Assembly (NCBI GenBank): GCA_029844215.1
Contig: CM056718.1
Span: 165,033,396 to 165,097,395 of the forward strand
Direction of reading: 5' to 3'
Length of the DNA: 64,000 nucleotides
DNA from: Przewalskia tangutica
Lineage: Eukaryota > Streptophyta > Magnoliopsida > Solanales > Solanaceae
This document shows positions 11,735-23,701 of this stretch, piece after piece (the first letter of the stretch is position 1; the number at the start of each line of letters is the position of its first letter). Under the pieces are notes generated by a model, which saw only the letters and a list, made by a program, of their open reading frames with translations, was not told where the DNA came from and did no database searches. A program made the position numbers and the translations under genes.

Positions 11735-12612
11735 TCAGCTTAATGAAGTGAATGTGGCCGTGGTGCGTGGCCTGAACATGGCCATCTCAACTTACTTTTC
11801 TATCTAGCTCGAATCATCGCCTCCCATAACATTCCTGTACACTTCCTCTGCCTTGCTGCTAGGAACCAAGATCTTAAAAAGATGCCTCCAAGGTGGTCTC
11901 CAAACCTCTGTTGAAAACCTCGGAAATTCTAACATCCATTTCAATGACCTTTTAGTACATTCATCTCCAACAGAAACAAAAGATGTTTTCCTGGAAAGAC
12001 TAGCTAGGTGAGTCCATTTGCAAGACATGTCATGAACTATCGATCAATACGAAAAGATTGGTCATAATTCATGACCGTTTTATGATAAGTTATATAGATG
12101 ATCATTTGCATTTGATGTCAAACTTCAAGTGTTATGCTTTCCACCCCACTTCAGCTTTCACCAGGTACTCTTCACTCAGACAAACTATTCATATAGTTGA
12201 TGAAGATCACGACGAAATGATTCAGCAACTTGGAGAGGAGTTTCCAACTGTGGAGAGTACTTTTGGTCAGAATATGGCTGAGTACGTTGGGAAGGAACTG
12301 AAATGGAAGCAAAACTCTGGAGATGTCATTAATTCCTGCAGAGAATTGGAAGGTAAGTTTATAGATTCACTTGCTAAGGCAAAGGAGAATACACCATTGT
12401 GGGCTCTTGGTCCATTTAACATCCTGCCTGAATCAATAGATTCACTTTCTATTTCTGGCAACAAAAACACTAGCCATAAATGCCTGGAATTTCTCGACAA
12501 GCAAGACGTTAATTCAGTAATATTCGTGTCATTTGGAACAACCACTACATTAGCACAAGAGCAAGTGAAAGAGCTAGCACTTGCTTTAGAACAAAGCAAT
12601 CATAAATTCATT
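11735..12612 (+). pseudogene. UDP-glycosyltransferase (zeatin O-glucosyltransferase-like) 5' fragment
   Basis: Plant family-1 glycosyltransferases move sugar from UDP-sugar to small molecules. The N-terminal part is readable in broken frames: GHLNLLFYLARIIASHNIPVHF-type sequence (about 11775-11850), NIHFNDLL (about 11930-11955), then from 12058 a continuous frame with VIIHDRF, CYAFHPTSAFT, PLWALGPFNI and VIFVSFGTTTTLAQEQVKEL. This pattern is closest to zeatin O-glucosyltransferases. The coding match stops at NHKFI (about 12612), before the PSPG box that binds the sugar donor, and what follows looks like an LTR. The internal frameshifts and the missing C-terminal half make it non-functional. 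It is the oldest layer of the insertion nest. Confidence 0.88.
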
Positions 12613-14066
12613 GTTAGAAATTTATTAATGTGGAATAAAGTTTATTTTATTATTTATGACTCGAATAATTGGGGCCCCGCACGTCGGAAATGTAGTTTTC
12701 ACACACGTTGTACCAAAGATCGTAAATTTTCTTAGTGAAAGAGGTATTGGTACGTAAGTAAAATGTTTGAGACATAGAATGATGGACGGTTGTTGGCTAA
12801 ATGATGAGTGGTCCACGTTATTCAATGAAGGAAGAAGTGTGCATAGTGTAAAGATTGAAACATGTCAGAAAGGGTCGCGCAGCCGAGAAGGGACGTAGCG
12901 CCACTGCGGAGACGGGGAGCATCGCGGCGCCACCACCATCAGGGATGCGACGCTAATTCGCCCAGAAAGTTACTGGAGCCGAAGCGCCGCGGCGCCTCCG
13001 AGGCTCAGCCGCGACGCTAATTCGGCGACGTCCAGGCAGAAAGTCAGAAACAAAATCTGATTTTGGAGACCTTTGGGCTGCCCTCAATGGCATTAATTCC
13101 AGCATTATTCAGCCAGTACTTGGCTGATAAATGACTGTCATTACTTGGGCAATTTATTGTCATTTCATGGGTGATTCAATGTCATTACTTGGCAGTTGAA
13201 GAAACCAAATCTTACACTATAAATTGAGGTATTTGGCTCAATTGTCAATCACTTGCAATCAGAAATTCTGAAATACTTCTTCCTCTCTAGCATACTTTAG
13301 TTCTAAAGTTCTTCAAGAGAAACACTTGAGTTTCCTTTGATCAAGTGTTAATAGCTGTTTTATCTTGGGAGACTTTTGCCTAGAAACGTAAAAAGATATA
13401 TACGGGGCAATCTTATCTTAAAGACAGAGTGTCATCACTCGATTCATCAAATATTCAAATCAAGTGTCCGTTCTTGTTTTCAGTTGTTCGTTAATGTTAT
13501 ATTGTTGTAATCTTTATTCTTCATTTTCCTAGTTCTTGTAATAAGTGTTTTACTATTTACCATTCGTTTGTTGAATTCATTTTTAATAACAAATTTAAGA
13601 CAAGATTGTGTTAGTACTTAGTAAAAATGTCTGGACAAGAACAATTTGGTTCTGATTCTGCTGCTACTACTCAAGGCAATACATGTGCCTCTCCCTCTGA
13701 TGTTGCTGATGTTGCTTAACAAGGCAATCATTTTTCCTTCCCCGCTGCTGCCCAAAAAACAAACACTGGCTTTTCTGCTACTCAAGGGAATGTCAGAATT
13801 CCTCCACCTGCCGGGTTTCACCATGAACGCCCAGAAAAATTAATGGGAGTTGATTTCAAAAGATGGCAACAGAAGATGTTATTCTTCTTAACCATGATGG
13901 GAGTGGCATGCTGTGTCACAGAAGACCCTCCTAAAACAGGAGATGATTCGGACCCTCCTAAAACAATTGTAATGAGATGTTGTCTATATCTATTTAGGTA
14001 GATTTTTCAGGCATAAGTCAGCTGCGACTTAACCTTTTTTATTCCTTTTGTATTATTTTGTAATAT
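12613..14066 (+). mobile_element. Ty1/copia element, 5' LTR-like region and start of gag
   Basis: The sequence from TGTTAGAAATTT (12613) to about 13600 behaves as an LTR. It starts with TG, has a GC-rich middle (12870-13030), a TATA-like cactataaattgagg near 13215, and then a leader running into gag at 13627. It interrupts the glycosyltransferase. The exact LTR end and the primer-binding site were not resolved. The rest of the element is lost behind the Tat-like insertion that begins at about 14067. Confidence 0.65.
13627..13990 (+). pseudogene. Ty1/copia gag N-terminus, truncated
   Basis: The frame opens at ATG 13627 with a Ser/Gln/Ala-rich leader, has one in-frame TAA at about 13717 (a CAA codon by the repeated context), and reaches the copia gag block HERPEKLMGVDFKRWQQKM. 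A 15-bp string, gaccctcctaaaaca, is repeated nearby. Homology ends just before the Tat-like LTR begins at about 14067. Confidence 0.85.
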
Positions 14067-14768
14067 TGTTTTTGACACCCAATTTTGATCCTCTCTCCCG
14101 CTAATAATCAATAAATTAAACTAATTTTTTAACACTGCAAAATATTTTTTATAATAATAATACGCAATAATAAAACATTAATACATGCATAAATAATCAA
14201 TTTAATAATAGAGTCGTATTTATAAAAGCATTAAGCAATCCTTAAATATCATATCCGCATTTGTCATTTTTAATAATATTTAAAGCAATCCATTTATCTA
14301 CCACTAATAAATCTTACGAAAAAATCCTACCCAAAATAAATAAACCAAAACCAAGCCAATAGCACGCGACGCATGAGCTCGGTCCTTTGGTCGATCTCCG
14401 AAGCCGCACCAGCCCTTTTATTTCATCCATCATCTCCCTTCTAACTAAACCTAATACAAAAACAAAACAACCCTAAAAACTAAAAGCGTAGCCGCCAACG
14501 TCCTAATCCCACCAAAATCACCTCCAAATAATCTTAACCAAAATCACCCAAATCGTGACTTGCCATAAAAATCATACCAAAATCGAAACATTAACTTACC
14601 ATAACAAGAACCATACCCAAGTTACCATAACCAAAATCTTACCCAAATCGTCCAATAATAACGCCAAATTAAAATCAAAATCACAAGAAAATTCGCCCAA
14701 ATCAGTAACCAAATATTGTCCAAAATCAGTCTTAAAAACTTACCTAAAATGGAACCCAATTTGGGGAC

Positions 14769-14776
14769 TATAAAAA
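14769..14776 (+). promoter_or_regulatory. LTR-A TATA box
   Basis: TATAAAAA, followed by a conserved 'acacatgca' about 20 bp later. The same arrangement recurs in LTR-B (32449) and LTR-C (45339-45346, minus strand), supporting a real Pol II start within the LTR. Confidence 0.7.
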
Positions 14777-15098
14777 TTAAGCTTTCTACACATGCATTGG
14801 GCATTCTTCAACCTTAGTAAGAATCTTTTAGCATCAGTTAAGAATTCTGAAACCAGCAAGGCAAGAGAGCATCCAGAGAAAATCAGTAGAAACACAATAG
14901 CATCCTTTAGCATCCGAAACCGGTAGGCATCGATTATCCTTTATCATCAGTAAAAAAATCACAATCGATAGGCATTAATCAAGATCCGAAAATTGGTAGT
15001 CTAAGAGCAAGAACATAAATTTTGAAACCCTTTCTTTCAATATCAGTCCAGAAATCAGCAAACAAGCTCTGTCTTTTTCATTCGCGTAGCAATACACT

Positions 15099-15154
15099 CC
15101 GAGTGAATCGACGACTTGATACACTGTCTCGGTTCGCTGCCCGGAGAAGGTAAA
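15099..15154 (+). other. Conserved LTR block with splice-donor-like end (LTR-A)
   Basis: A block about 56 nt long, containing CGACGACTTGA, GGTTCGCTG and CCGGAGAAGGTAAA, stays recognisable in all three LTRs although their flanks have diverged. It lies about 330 nt after the TATA box and ends in AAG|GTAAA, which would serve as a 5' splice site. Function is inferred. Confidence 0.5.
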
Positions 15155-17368
15155 TTCATCACTTTTCCCCATTTTTCTGTTTATTTACATTCTTACAATC
15201 TGTATGATGTCTTTGTTTGAGAAATATCCTGGTATAATGTTGTTTGTTATTTAGGCATGATCGACTAACGCACAACATGTTTGATGAACTTATGAATACT
15301 GTCATGTTTCTTCGACTATATTGGTGAGTGTCATAACGTTAATAACAATCTGGAAATGGTACACTAGTAGTCACGATATATAAAAGAATTTGTGGTCATC
15401 CATCTCTCTAGTTGCCTTCTATGTTTGACGTAATCTGAGATTAGTGTATTCAAATCCGACTTAAATTGATCCTAAAGATAAGTAACTATATGCTAAGTAG
15501 TTAATAACTTGAAAATCCCCTGTTTTAACCTGTTTGGAATTCTGAATGTTATTTGGTATCTATTTGAGATTATTGAAATAGTTAGGATATCCCTGAATTT
15601 TCATATTGGATTGTTCGAATTGCTAAACTCCATCTAAAAAATCAGTTAAGGACCTTGCATCATACTAGGAATGCCCAACTTAGAGTTGCTGAATAGAAAA
15701 TCTGAAACTAAACTTTGCACATATCCGGAGGTTCAATTTTAATGAGTATTTGTTCAAGCCATGTTGTTTTTTGTTTGCCTGTCGTCCTGAGTTAAATGCA
15801 ATGAGTATAAATTTTGCCTGGTTAAAATATCTATCCTCCTTGCTTTTGTCTGTTCGCATGCTCCTGTTGGTGTGTGTTTGAGGCCAAGCCTATTGTATTG
15901 CATTTTGCTTGCCCTCTTCTGTAATTGGTAAGATACGGAATGAGAAAACACTAATATCAATGTGACTAAATTATATAAAACAAAGGCGATAACCTAGACA
16001 AGCCAATCTAGAAAATAACTACTGCAAGAGTAACATAGGAACTTATATTCACTTCATTCATTAACTGATGGACCTCCCAAATAAATGTCTCCTTTTCTTA
16101 TGTCCAAATTTACAATTATTGCCATCATGTATGATGTACATGGTGTTTAGAATGCTCTGATTTTGTGTTAATTGAAGTCTATGCATGACCATACCAGTTT
16201 AGGAATTTACATAGACTTAATCATGAGTTTTTTGGACTTATGTGTATCAGATCAGACAAGTTTGTCTTCCCGTGAAACTTTGCAACTGCTTTTGAACCAT
16301 GTTATCTGTCTAAATCCTTTTCTTGTGCCTATTCCTATTGGGTTGAGTTACTTAAGTCCCTTATACCATTAGCATAAAAATTAAAAAATAATACTTGGGG
16401 CCTACTTGTCTGTTACTTTGAGTCAAAATGCAGTAACATATGCAAGGGTTAATTAAATATCAAAGCTTACTTAAGTTGATCAGAAAGGATAAAGTGTCTT
16501 TGCTCTTTATTGAAATTATGTTCTAGTGTTTGTTTCCCTGCTTAAAATGTGTACCTATTGACTATATATATCCATTCTAAAATATTAAAGAATAAGAGGG
16601 GAAATCTCCCTGCTGAGCCTTTATCATTAAGCAGACAGTACTTCAGCTCTTCTCTGTTGTTCGGTTTAAATTAGGATGATATTTTAGAATAGTTTTAAAG
16701 TTATCTAGGGTCCCGCCCTCTAAAACAGCTTGCTGCCGATTTATGCCAAATGCTTATTTATTATTTTTGATAAAAGTTGGATATGTATTAATCCTTATCC
16801 TTTCTTATTTTACATGAAACGCATCGGAGGAAAATGAAGAGTTTCGTTACGAGACTCATCATGGCAAAATGAAGACCCGCATCCGCATTCCCGCATTCCT
16901 AAAACAAAATAGGACGGAATGACATTGTCATCCACTCCAATTTCTTTGCTCTCTTAACCTCCCTGTCCTATTTTTAGTGTCTCTTATTTGTTATTGTAAT
17001 TTTATTATATAACTTTGTAATTAATAGGAGACCTAGAGCAATTAGTCTTTGAACATATAAGGTGGGAAGGTAATTTAAAATTAGAAATGCACTTCTAACT
17101 TGCTTGTTGTCACGACCCAACCCCGGGCCCGCCACTGGTGCCCTACCTGGACACCCCTTACAGGTATACATCAGAGTATAGCAGCGGAACATACACAACA
17201 CATAAATACTTAAACAGTAAATATCAACAGGTTAGCCGATAAGGCCACCTTCCGTAAAATATACATGAACCAAAATAAAATAAGTCAGTACATTTCTGTT
17301 CTTAAAAACCCAATCCACAATGTGACTACAGACCTCTAAGAATAACAACTTTGACGGGACAGGGCCCC

Positions 17369-19897
17369 TGTCACGCCCCGACTTTTCCTAAGTCTTTACT
17401 TAGGGCGTGATGGCACCTGGACAATTATTTCCCACCAGGAGCACCATTTAATTCTCTTTATTTAGAAATTTGAACTTATATTCAAATACGGAGCGATTAA
17501 TAAAAATAACAATAAAGAAATCTGTTTATGACTTTATATGAAAAAAACATAACGCGAGCCCATGCTCGTGCAAATATTGTTTCTACATAGACATACTGAC
17601 AAAGATTATTCTAAGTTGGAAGGAGACTATTCCACGGGCATTTCGAGACACTGGGCCGACATCACGAACTGCGAATACCAAGCCCGAAGAAATGGACTTG
17701 GTATGACAAGAGGCTGCGGGACGATCGCTAGCCTTGGCGTGGAGTCTTTCCTCTATCACGCTTTCCTGAAACATGTTAAATAAAAGTCACCCTACCATCC
17801 GAAATGGTGAGAACCTTACCCTGCAATTCAAAGTAACACCACAATATTCCAAGTGCAATCACATTACAACGTAATAAGCATATTGCAAAAACCTATCAGG
17901 TTACAACACTTTTAAATATGCAACAACTCATCATAGGAAATTCTCGGTTTAACTAACACTTCATTTTATCTCGTATTATACGTTAAGACATTCCCATGCA
18001 TTTCCATATGTTTATTACATTTATATATTTGTGAACGCGTATTCACTTTTCATATTTATATATAGATGAACATGTACTCATTTTTCATATTTGTTGCGGC
18101 GTGCAACCCGATCCATTATATTTACGTATTTGTGAACACGTATTCACTTTACGTTTTGTTGCGGCGTGCAACCCGATCCATTATGTTTACGTATTTGTGA
18201 ACGCATATTCACTTTACGTTTTGTTGCGGCGTGCAACCCGATCCATTATGTTTACGTATTTGTGAACGCGTATTCACTTTACGTTTTGTTGCGGCGTGCA
18301 ACCCGATCCATTATATTTACGTATTTGTGAACACATATTCACTTTACGTTTTGTTGCGGCGTGCAACCCGATCCATTATATATTTATATATTTATGTGAA
18401 CACGTATTCACTTTTCATATTTTTCAGAAGATCGAATAAATACTATTCTCTTTTCTAACATTCTGTCGTTCATACTTGTAACGATTATAACTTTTTAACC
18501 ATAACTCCAACTAATGGTGTTTCTCAAGCGGAAACTAAGGTAAGACGGGGATCTTTCACGGTACCAAATTTCATTTAAAACTATTTTGGGTAACTAACAC
18601 AAATTTATCCTCAAAACAGCCACATGAAATTTATTTCGGCAGAATTTTTATTAAACAACACCAAATCTTAGAATAGTCATAACTCCTAATCTGTAAACCC
18701 GTTCAAGCCCCATAAAATCTCAAAACGACGAGAACAGAGAGATACACGTCTCCATGTGAACCATCCTTTCATATTCTGTACCATTTGGTACAGTTTTACC
18801 CTTTTATTCGCTGCCCTTCCTGGATCTCGATAGATCCGAGGCAGAAACTTTAAACAGAGATAACTCTCAATCCGTAAGTCGGATAGACCCCCGTAAGGTC
18901 TCAAAATGTCCAAAACAGAGAGATCTAGAACTTTTATTTAGCAACAATTTTCATATTCCCCACAGATTAGTACAGTTTTACGTTTCAACGTCCTGCCCTT
19001 CTGGATTCCGATGAATCCGAGGCAGCAACTTCAAACTACAATAACTCTCAACTCGTAAATCTGTTTTAATAACTATGTATCTATATCTCTCCGTAACAGA
19101 GATATTTACAACCATGTAAATTTTCATATAATTCTAATAAGTAAAACTCAATAAAAACAATCCGTAATTATGCCTTTCCGAATTTCGACCAAATCTAAGG
19201 CAGGAACTTTGAACTATGATAACTTTCAAACTGTATGTCCATTTTACCTCATTTTTGGTTCTATATGATCATATTAGAGAGGTGTACCACTGTTCCGAAT
19301 TTCATCAAATTCTAACAATTATAACTCAGTGAGAACAGTTCGTAAAGTTCATGACGCAACTAGTTATCTAAACAATCAAAAGTTCAATATTTCTTTTCAA
19401 CACTCAATTCTTATTCTAACATGTATTGAACTAAAAATAAAGGATGTTACCAAGAATTTCTGAGTGAGAAAACTCACATTGTAAGCGTAAAAATAATTGT
19501 TGTTCGGTTGCTAAAAGTGACCCTTGCTCCCTAATATTTTTTTATTCTTGTTCTTCATGCCCTCTTTATATATTTCCAGGTTTGTTTTCTTCTCGTTCAC
19601 TTATTTTTTTTTTCTGATTTTCTATCATTTGTGGTAGGTACTTTGTTTGTGTATAAGTAAGGGTGCTTGTATAACTTATGGGAAGTAGAAGACCAAAACT
19701 TGAGGGGAGTTAAAGGGAGGGGAAGAGGAATAACGTGAGTGAGGAGAGAGGGAAGGGAAGATGTGCAGATTTTTTTTCTAACACAATCATTAATATAAGA
19801 GGTCATCATCTTTTATTTAATAGGATAGTGTAGATGAAAAGTTAATAATATGTTAATAATGTATAACTTAAATTCTTAATTTTCTAATGCCCCCCAC

Positions 19898-19928
<31 letters not shown>

Positions 19929-19952
19929 GTAATAATAATTTGGGACTTCACA
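17369..19952 (-). repeat. Chromovirus 3' LTR (left)
   Basis: 2584 bp, TG...CA. It contains five copies of a 65-bp repeat and a (TAT)n tract near 19896-19926. Indels relative to the other LTR cluster in the GC-rich part at 17610-17730. Frames inside it are fortuitous. Confidence 0.92.
18091..18415. repeat. 65-bp tandem repeat array, five units
   Basis: Units start at 18091, 18156, 18221, 18286 and 18351. Each contains TTGCGGCGTGCAACCCGATC, then TTACGTATTTGTGAAC and TATTCACTTTACG. The last unit is diverged. The matching array in the other LTR has six units. Confidence 0.95.
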
Positions 19953-20160
19953 TTCTCTCTTCCTTAAGCAACATTCGTCCTCGAATGTGAATAAGGTCGT
20001 AAAATAATTACCTAGACACACAACAAATTTCGGAATTTTACATTCTCCCCTCCTTAAACAACATTCGTCCTCGAATGTGAATAAGGTCGTAACACATGCA
20101 TATAGACAAACAAAAATATAGTACACATATGAAGTACTATTTGACACATTTTTATTACCT
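19953..20160 (-). other. Chromovirus polypurine tract region, internally duplicated
   Basis: Next to the left LTR the minus strand reads AAGGAAGAGAGAATG|TG, a polypurine tract at the 3' LTR boundary. A diverged second copy of the same module (GGAGGGGAGAATG with CATTCGAGGACGAATGTTG upstream) lies about 85 bp further in, at 20038-20092. Each module carries the inverted repeat CATTCGAGGACGAATG. Confidence 0.75.
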
Positions 20161-20555
20161 CATTCAAAGATAAATAGATATTTTACTTTCATCGCGTCTT
20201 CAGCTTCCCAGGTGGCTTCTTATGTGGAGTGATTCCTCCATAGGACCTTCACGGAAGCAATATCTTTATTTCTAAGGCGTTGGACCTTTCTATCAAGTAT
20301 TTCTACCGGAGCCTCTTCATATTGAAGCTCTTTATTAAGAACTATCTCTTGGGGAAGGATGACGTGACTTGGATCGTGCAAGTATTTTCGTAACATTGAC
20401 ACATGAAATACCGGATGCACTACGTCCAGCTCTTGTGGAAGTGCTAATTCGTAAGCCACATTCCCCACTCTTCGCAAGATCTCATATGGCCCAATAAACC
20501 TTGGGCTCAATTTTCCTTTCTTACCAAAACGCATCACTCCCTTCATTGGGGACAC
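20161..20555 (-). pseudogene. Chromovirus integrase C-terminus and chromodomain-like tail
   Basis: From 20555 down: GKLSPRFIGPYEILRRVG, then VHPVFHVSMLRKY, then ILDRKVQRLRNK, an in-frame stop after WRNHST, and EATWEAEDAM. This is the GPY/F-type integrase end followed by a chromodomain-like module, thought to guide integration into chromatin. The stop cuts the chromodomain. Confidence 0.85.
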
Positions 20556-20561
20556 TTTTTT

Positions 20562-21490
20562 TTAAAAAAATATTTTCTCCCCCTCTTGGAATTCAAGATC
20601 TCTTTTTCGATGATCCGCATGAGACTTATGACGGCTATGAGCTGTTTTGATCCGCTCCCGAATCTTCTGTACCTTATTATTTGTTTCTTGAATGACTTCA
20701 GGTCCGAACAGTTGCGTCTTACCCACCTCGAACCATCCAAGTGGAGACCTACATTTTCGTCCATATAATGCTTCAAACGGGGCCATTTGTATGCTAGAGT
20801 GAAAACTATTGTTGTAGGCGAACTCAATTAGACATAGATGGTCCAACCAGCTCCCCTGAAAAATCTAACACACAAGATCGCAACATGTCCTCAAGTGTTT
20901 GAATTGTTCGCTCAACTTGCCCATCTGTTTGCGGGTGGAAAGTCGTGCTTAACTTAACTTTTGTCCCGAGACCCTGCTGGAAACTTTGCCAAAAGTGTGA
21001 GGTGAGCGGGAACCCTATCTGAAATAATTTGTAAGGGAATCGTGTAACCGCACAATCTCCGTCAAATAAATCTGTGTGTAATGTAGTGCGCGTCGTAGTC
21101 TTGGCCAGGTAAGAAATGGGCTGACTTTGTAAGCGATCAACAATCACCCAAATAGAATCGTACCGCTTCTCGAGTTTCGGTAGACCGATTCTGAAATCCA
21201 TATGAATCGTCTCTCATTACCACATGGGGACTCGATGTCTGAAGTAATCCGCCGGTGTTTGATGTTCACTTTCACCGACATATAAGACACCTCCCGACAA
21301 ACTCCGCAACGTCTTTCTTCATCCCGTCCCACCAGTAATTTGCCTTGAGGTCCTGATACATTTTTGTTGACCCTGGATGAATGGAATATCTTGTGTTGTG
21401 ACCCTCATCTAATATCTTCCTCCTTAGATCCTTTATCTTAGGAACACATAACTTACCCTCATACCGAAGGGTTCCGTCATTATCTCCCAA
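20562..21490 (-). pseudogene. Chromovirus integrase (zinc-binding and core), frameshifted
   Basis: The N-terminal HHCC zinc module is at 21490-21272 (HPGSTKMYQDLKANYWW, GRCLICR). Core parts follow in changed frames: IGLPKLEKRYDSIWVIVDRL (21201 down), TTFHPQTDGQVERTIQTLED (containing the core's DGQ.E region) and IEFAYNNSFHSSIQMAPFEA (20846 down). Several frame breaks make it inactive. Confidence 0.88.
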
Positions 21491-21571
21491 TATAAACTGT
21501 GAAGGTTTTCCCTGTTGGATCCTCTCCCGAAATCCAACAAACTCCGTATTCGCAAACTGACTTTCTTTTAT

Positions 21572-22111
21572 TTATGAAGCTAAGGCAGACTGCGAGGTAT
21601 CATGTACCACCACCCTACCTTCACCGATCTCAGTTAAGCTAACCCCGAGGTTTCCCAATCTTTGTACCTCACGAACAATACCCCTCTTTTGTATTTTCAA
21701 ATGGGTAGTGCCATTGATCTCTCTTGATCTCGCGCCAACCACCACGTTGGCTTTCCCAGGATGGTAAAGAATACTAAGGTCATAATCCTTAAGCAATTCT
21801 AACCATCTTCTTTGTCGGAGATTCAAATCCTTCTGCGTAGTTATGTACTGCAAACTCTTATGATCTGTAAATATGTCCACATGCACACCATACAAATAAT
21901 GTCTCCATATTCGTAAGGCAAACACCACCGCAGCTAATTCCAAGTCATGAGTTGGGTAATTCTTTTCATGTATCCTCAACTGTCTAGATGCATACGCAAT
22001 GACCTTTCCAAACTGCATCAAGACACATCCTAACCCAACTCTAGAGGCATCGCAAAAGACTGTGAACCCTTCTTGTCCCGATGGTAAGGTTAGGGTAGTG
22101 CGAGTCAACAA
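21572..22111 (-). pseudogene. Chromovirus RNase H
   Basis: A 179-codon open stretch with FTVFCDASRVGLGCVLMQ, VIAYASRQL, DLELAAVVFALRIWRHYLYG and FTDHKSLQYI, the acidic RNase H signature of gypsy pol. It degrades the RNA strand of the RNA-DNA hybrid. It is out of frame with RT and integrase. Confidence 0.9.
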
Positions 22112-22276
22112 TTCTTTTAGTTTCGAGAACTTGCTTCACATGCTTCGACCTGGTACTTAACCGCTTTTGAGTCACCGTCAAGGAGCGTGAAGACTAGAAA
22201 AACCTTTTACGAGTCTTATATAATACCCAGCCAAACCCAGGAAACTTCTAACCTCTGTCGGAGTGGTCGGTTTTGG

Positions 22277-23125
22277 TCAGTCCTTCACTGCTTCTATCTT
22301 CTGGAGGTCTACCATAATTTCATCCCTTAACACAACATGGCCCAAAAAGGCTACCTTTTCCAACCAAAATTCACACTTTGAAAATTTAGCATATAGTTTC
22401 TCCTGTTTCAAGACTTGAAGCACTACCCTCAGATGCTCTTCATGTTCTTCAACACTCTTACTGTAAATTGGGATATCATCTATGAACACGATCACGAACA
22501 AATCTAGGAATGGTTTGAAGATTCTGTTCATTAAATCCATAAAAGCCGCTGGGGCATTGATTAACCCAAAAGACATGACCAAGAACTCATAATGGTTGTA
22601 TCGGGTTCTAAAGGTTGTTTTGGATATATCATCTGGATTTATTTTCAGCTGGTGATATCCCGAACGGAGATCAATCTTGGAAAAATAGATAGCTCCCTGA
22701 AGTTGGTCAAAAAGATCATCGATTCTTGGTAATGGGTATCGGTTCTTGATCGTGACCTTATTGAGCTTTCGATAATCGATGCACATTCGGAGCGATCCGT
22801 CTTTCTTTTTCACAAACAGGACTGGTGCACCCCAAGGGGAAACACTAGGCCTTATAAAACCTTTATCCAGAAGATCCTTCAATTGTTCTTTTAACTCCCT
22901 CAATTCAGCTGGGGCCATTCGATATGGAGGAATAGAAATGGGTCTTGTACCCGGAATTAACTCTATAGCAAACTCCACTTCTCTATCCGGAGGAAGGCCT
23001 GGAAGATCTTCAGGAAAAACCTCCGGAAAATTTCGAACAATAGGAACATCATTCACCGCTGAGGATTCTTTTTGGGTATCCACTATATTAGCCAGATATG
23101 CATACTCCACTCTGTGACTTCTCAA
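22277..23125 (-). pseudogene. Chromovirus reverse transcriptase
   Basis: A 282-codon open stretch spans most of RT: LPPDREVEFAIELIPG, YRMAPAELRELKEQL, GAPVLFVKKKDGSLRMCID, KIDLRSGYHQLKI and the catalytic FIDDIPIYS, where the usual residue after the second D-I pair is Leu. The frame is lost at 22277 before the connection domain. It resembles chromoviral pol closely. It is defective as part of the whole but the best-preserved domain of this element. Confidence 0.93.
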
Positions 23126-23256
23126 TAACTTTTGAGCCCAGGTAGAAATAAAGCGACTGAGGATATTCCAACCCTACCCCTTATAACAACTTCTGGTTCT
23201 CCGGAAAAAGTTAATCTCACTATCTTTCGTTGACAATCTAACATGGCATAACATGC

Positions 23257-23559
23257 CTACAACCAATCCATACCCAAAATGACGTTGAAGTCTACCATAT
23301 CAAGTAGTACTAGGTTCACCATTGTTCCCCTGCCATTCACTTCTAATGGGAAATTATTTACCACCCGAGAGGCCCAAATTGAGGCCCCTACTGGTGTCAT
23401 AACCTCAAAAGGTTCACTTAAATAAGAAGGTTCTACGTGTAAATTCTTAGCAAAGCCCATTGACACATATGAAAATGTAGAGCCGGGATCGTATAATACA
23501 AATGCAGGAATACTCGAGACTAGCAAAATACATGACCACGCGTTAGATGTACGCCTCAT
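23257..23559 (-). pseudogene. Chromovirus aspartic protease
   Basis: Contains LYDPGSTFSYVS with Pro in place of the central residue of the usual D-S/T-G triad, and DFNVILGMDWL, the C-terminal ILGMDWL block of chromoviral protease. It lies between gag and RT as expected. Confidence 0.85.
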
Positions 23560-23701
23560 TCTGCAGGGGCAAAGCGTGGCCGATTAAATTGTTGGGTTGT
23601 TGACCTCCACGACTCTGGCGGGGTTGGTTTCACGATTTCCTATGCTTGATTGTGGTTGCTTCTGACCTCCACTGAATAGATTTTATTTGAGTCCTCTTTT
23701 T

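Larger units (their letters stand above)
14067..17107 (+). repeat. Tat-like family LTR-A, first part (5' LTR of outer element)
   Basis: Starts near TGTTTTTGACACCCAATTTT and aligns by eye with LTR-B (31373) and the reverse copy LTR-C (46460). It continues after the nested solo LTR at 30263-30991. Joined length is about 3.77 kb, shorter than LTR-B (4.28 kb). The TSD of the outer element could not be tested because its far end was not found. Confidence 0.85.

Noticed and set aside
12870..13030. GC-rich block in the copia LTR taken as a possible CpG-island promoter
   Set aside because: It lies inside the element upstream of its own TATA-like box, and similar GC-rich blocks occur in the other retrotransposons here.
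18091..18415. Regular 65-bp repeats resembling a CRISPR array
   Set aside because: The units are near-identical throughout without variable spacers, lie in a plant LTR and occur again in the partner LTR. They are an ordinary tandem repeat.
18231..18913. Open frames inside the chromovirus LTRs (also at 25736-26418)
   Set aside because: They arise from the tandem repeats and LTR sequence, have no known domain, and appear in both LTRs.
19884..20147. Frame with an asparagine run (also 27412-27771)
   Set aside because: The Asn run is the (TAT)n microsatellite read in reverse; no conserved protein part.
22779..23117. 112-codon plus-strand frame opposite the chromovirus RT
   Set aside because: It is the antisense shadow of the conserved RT coding sequence; no recognisable domain.
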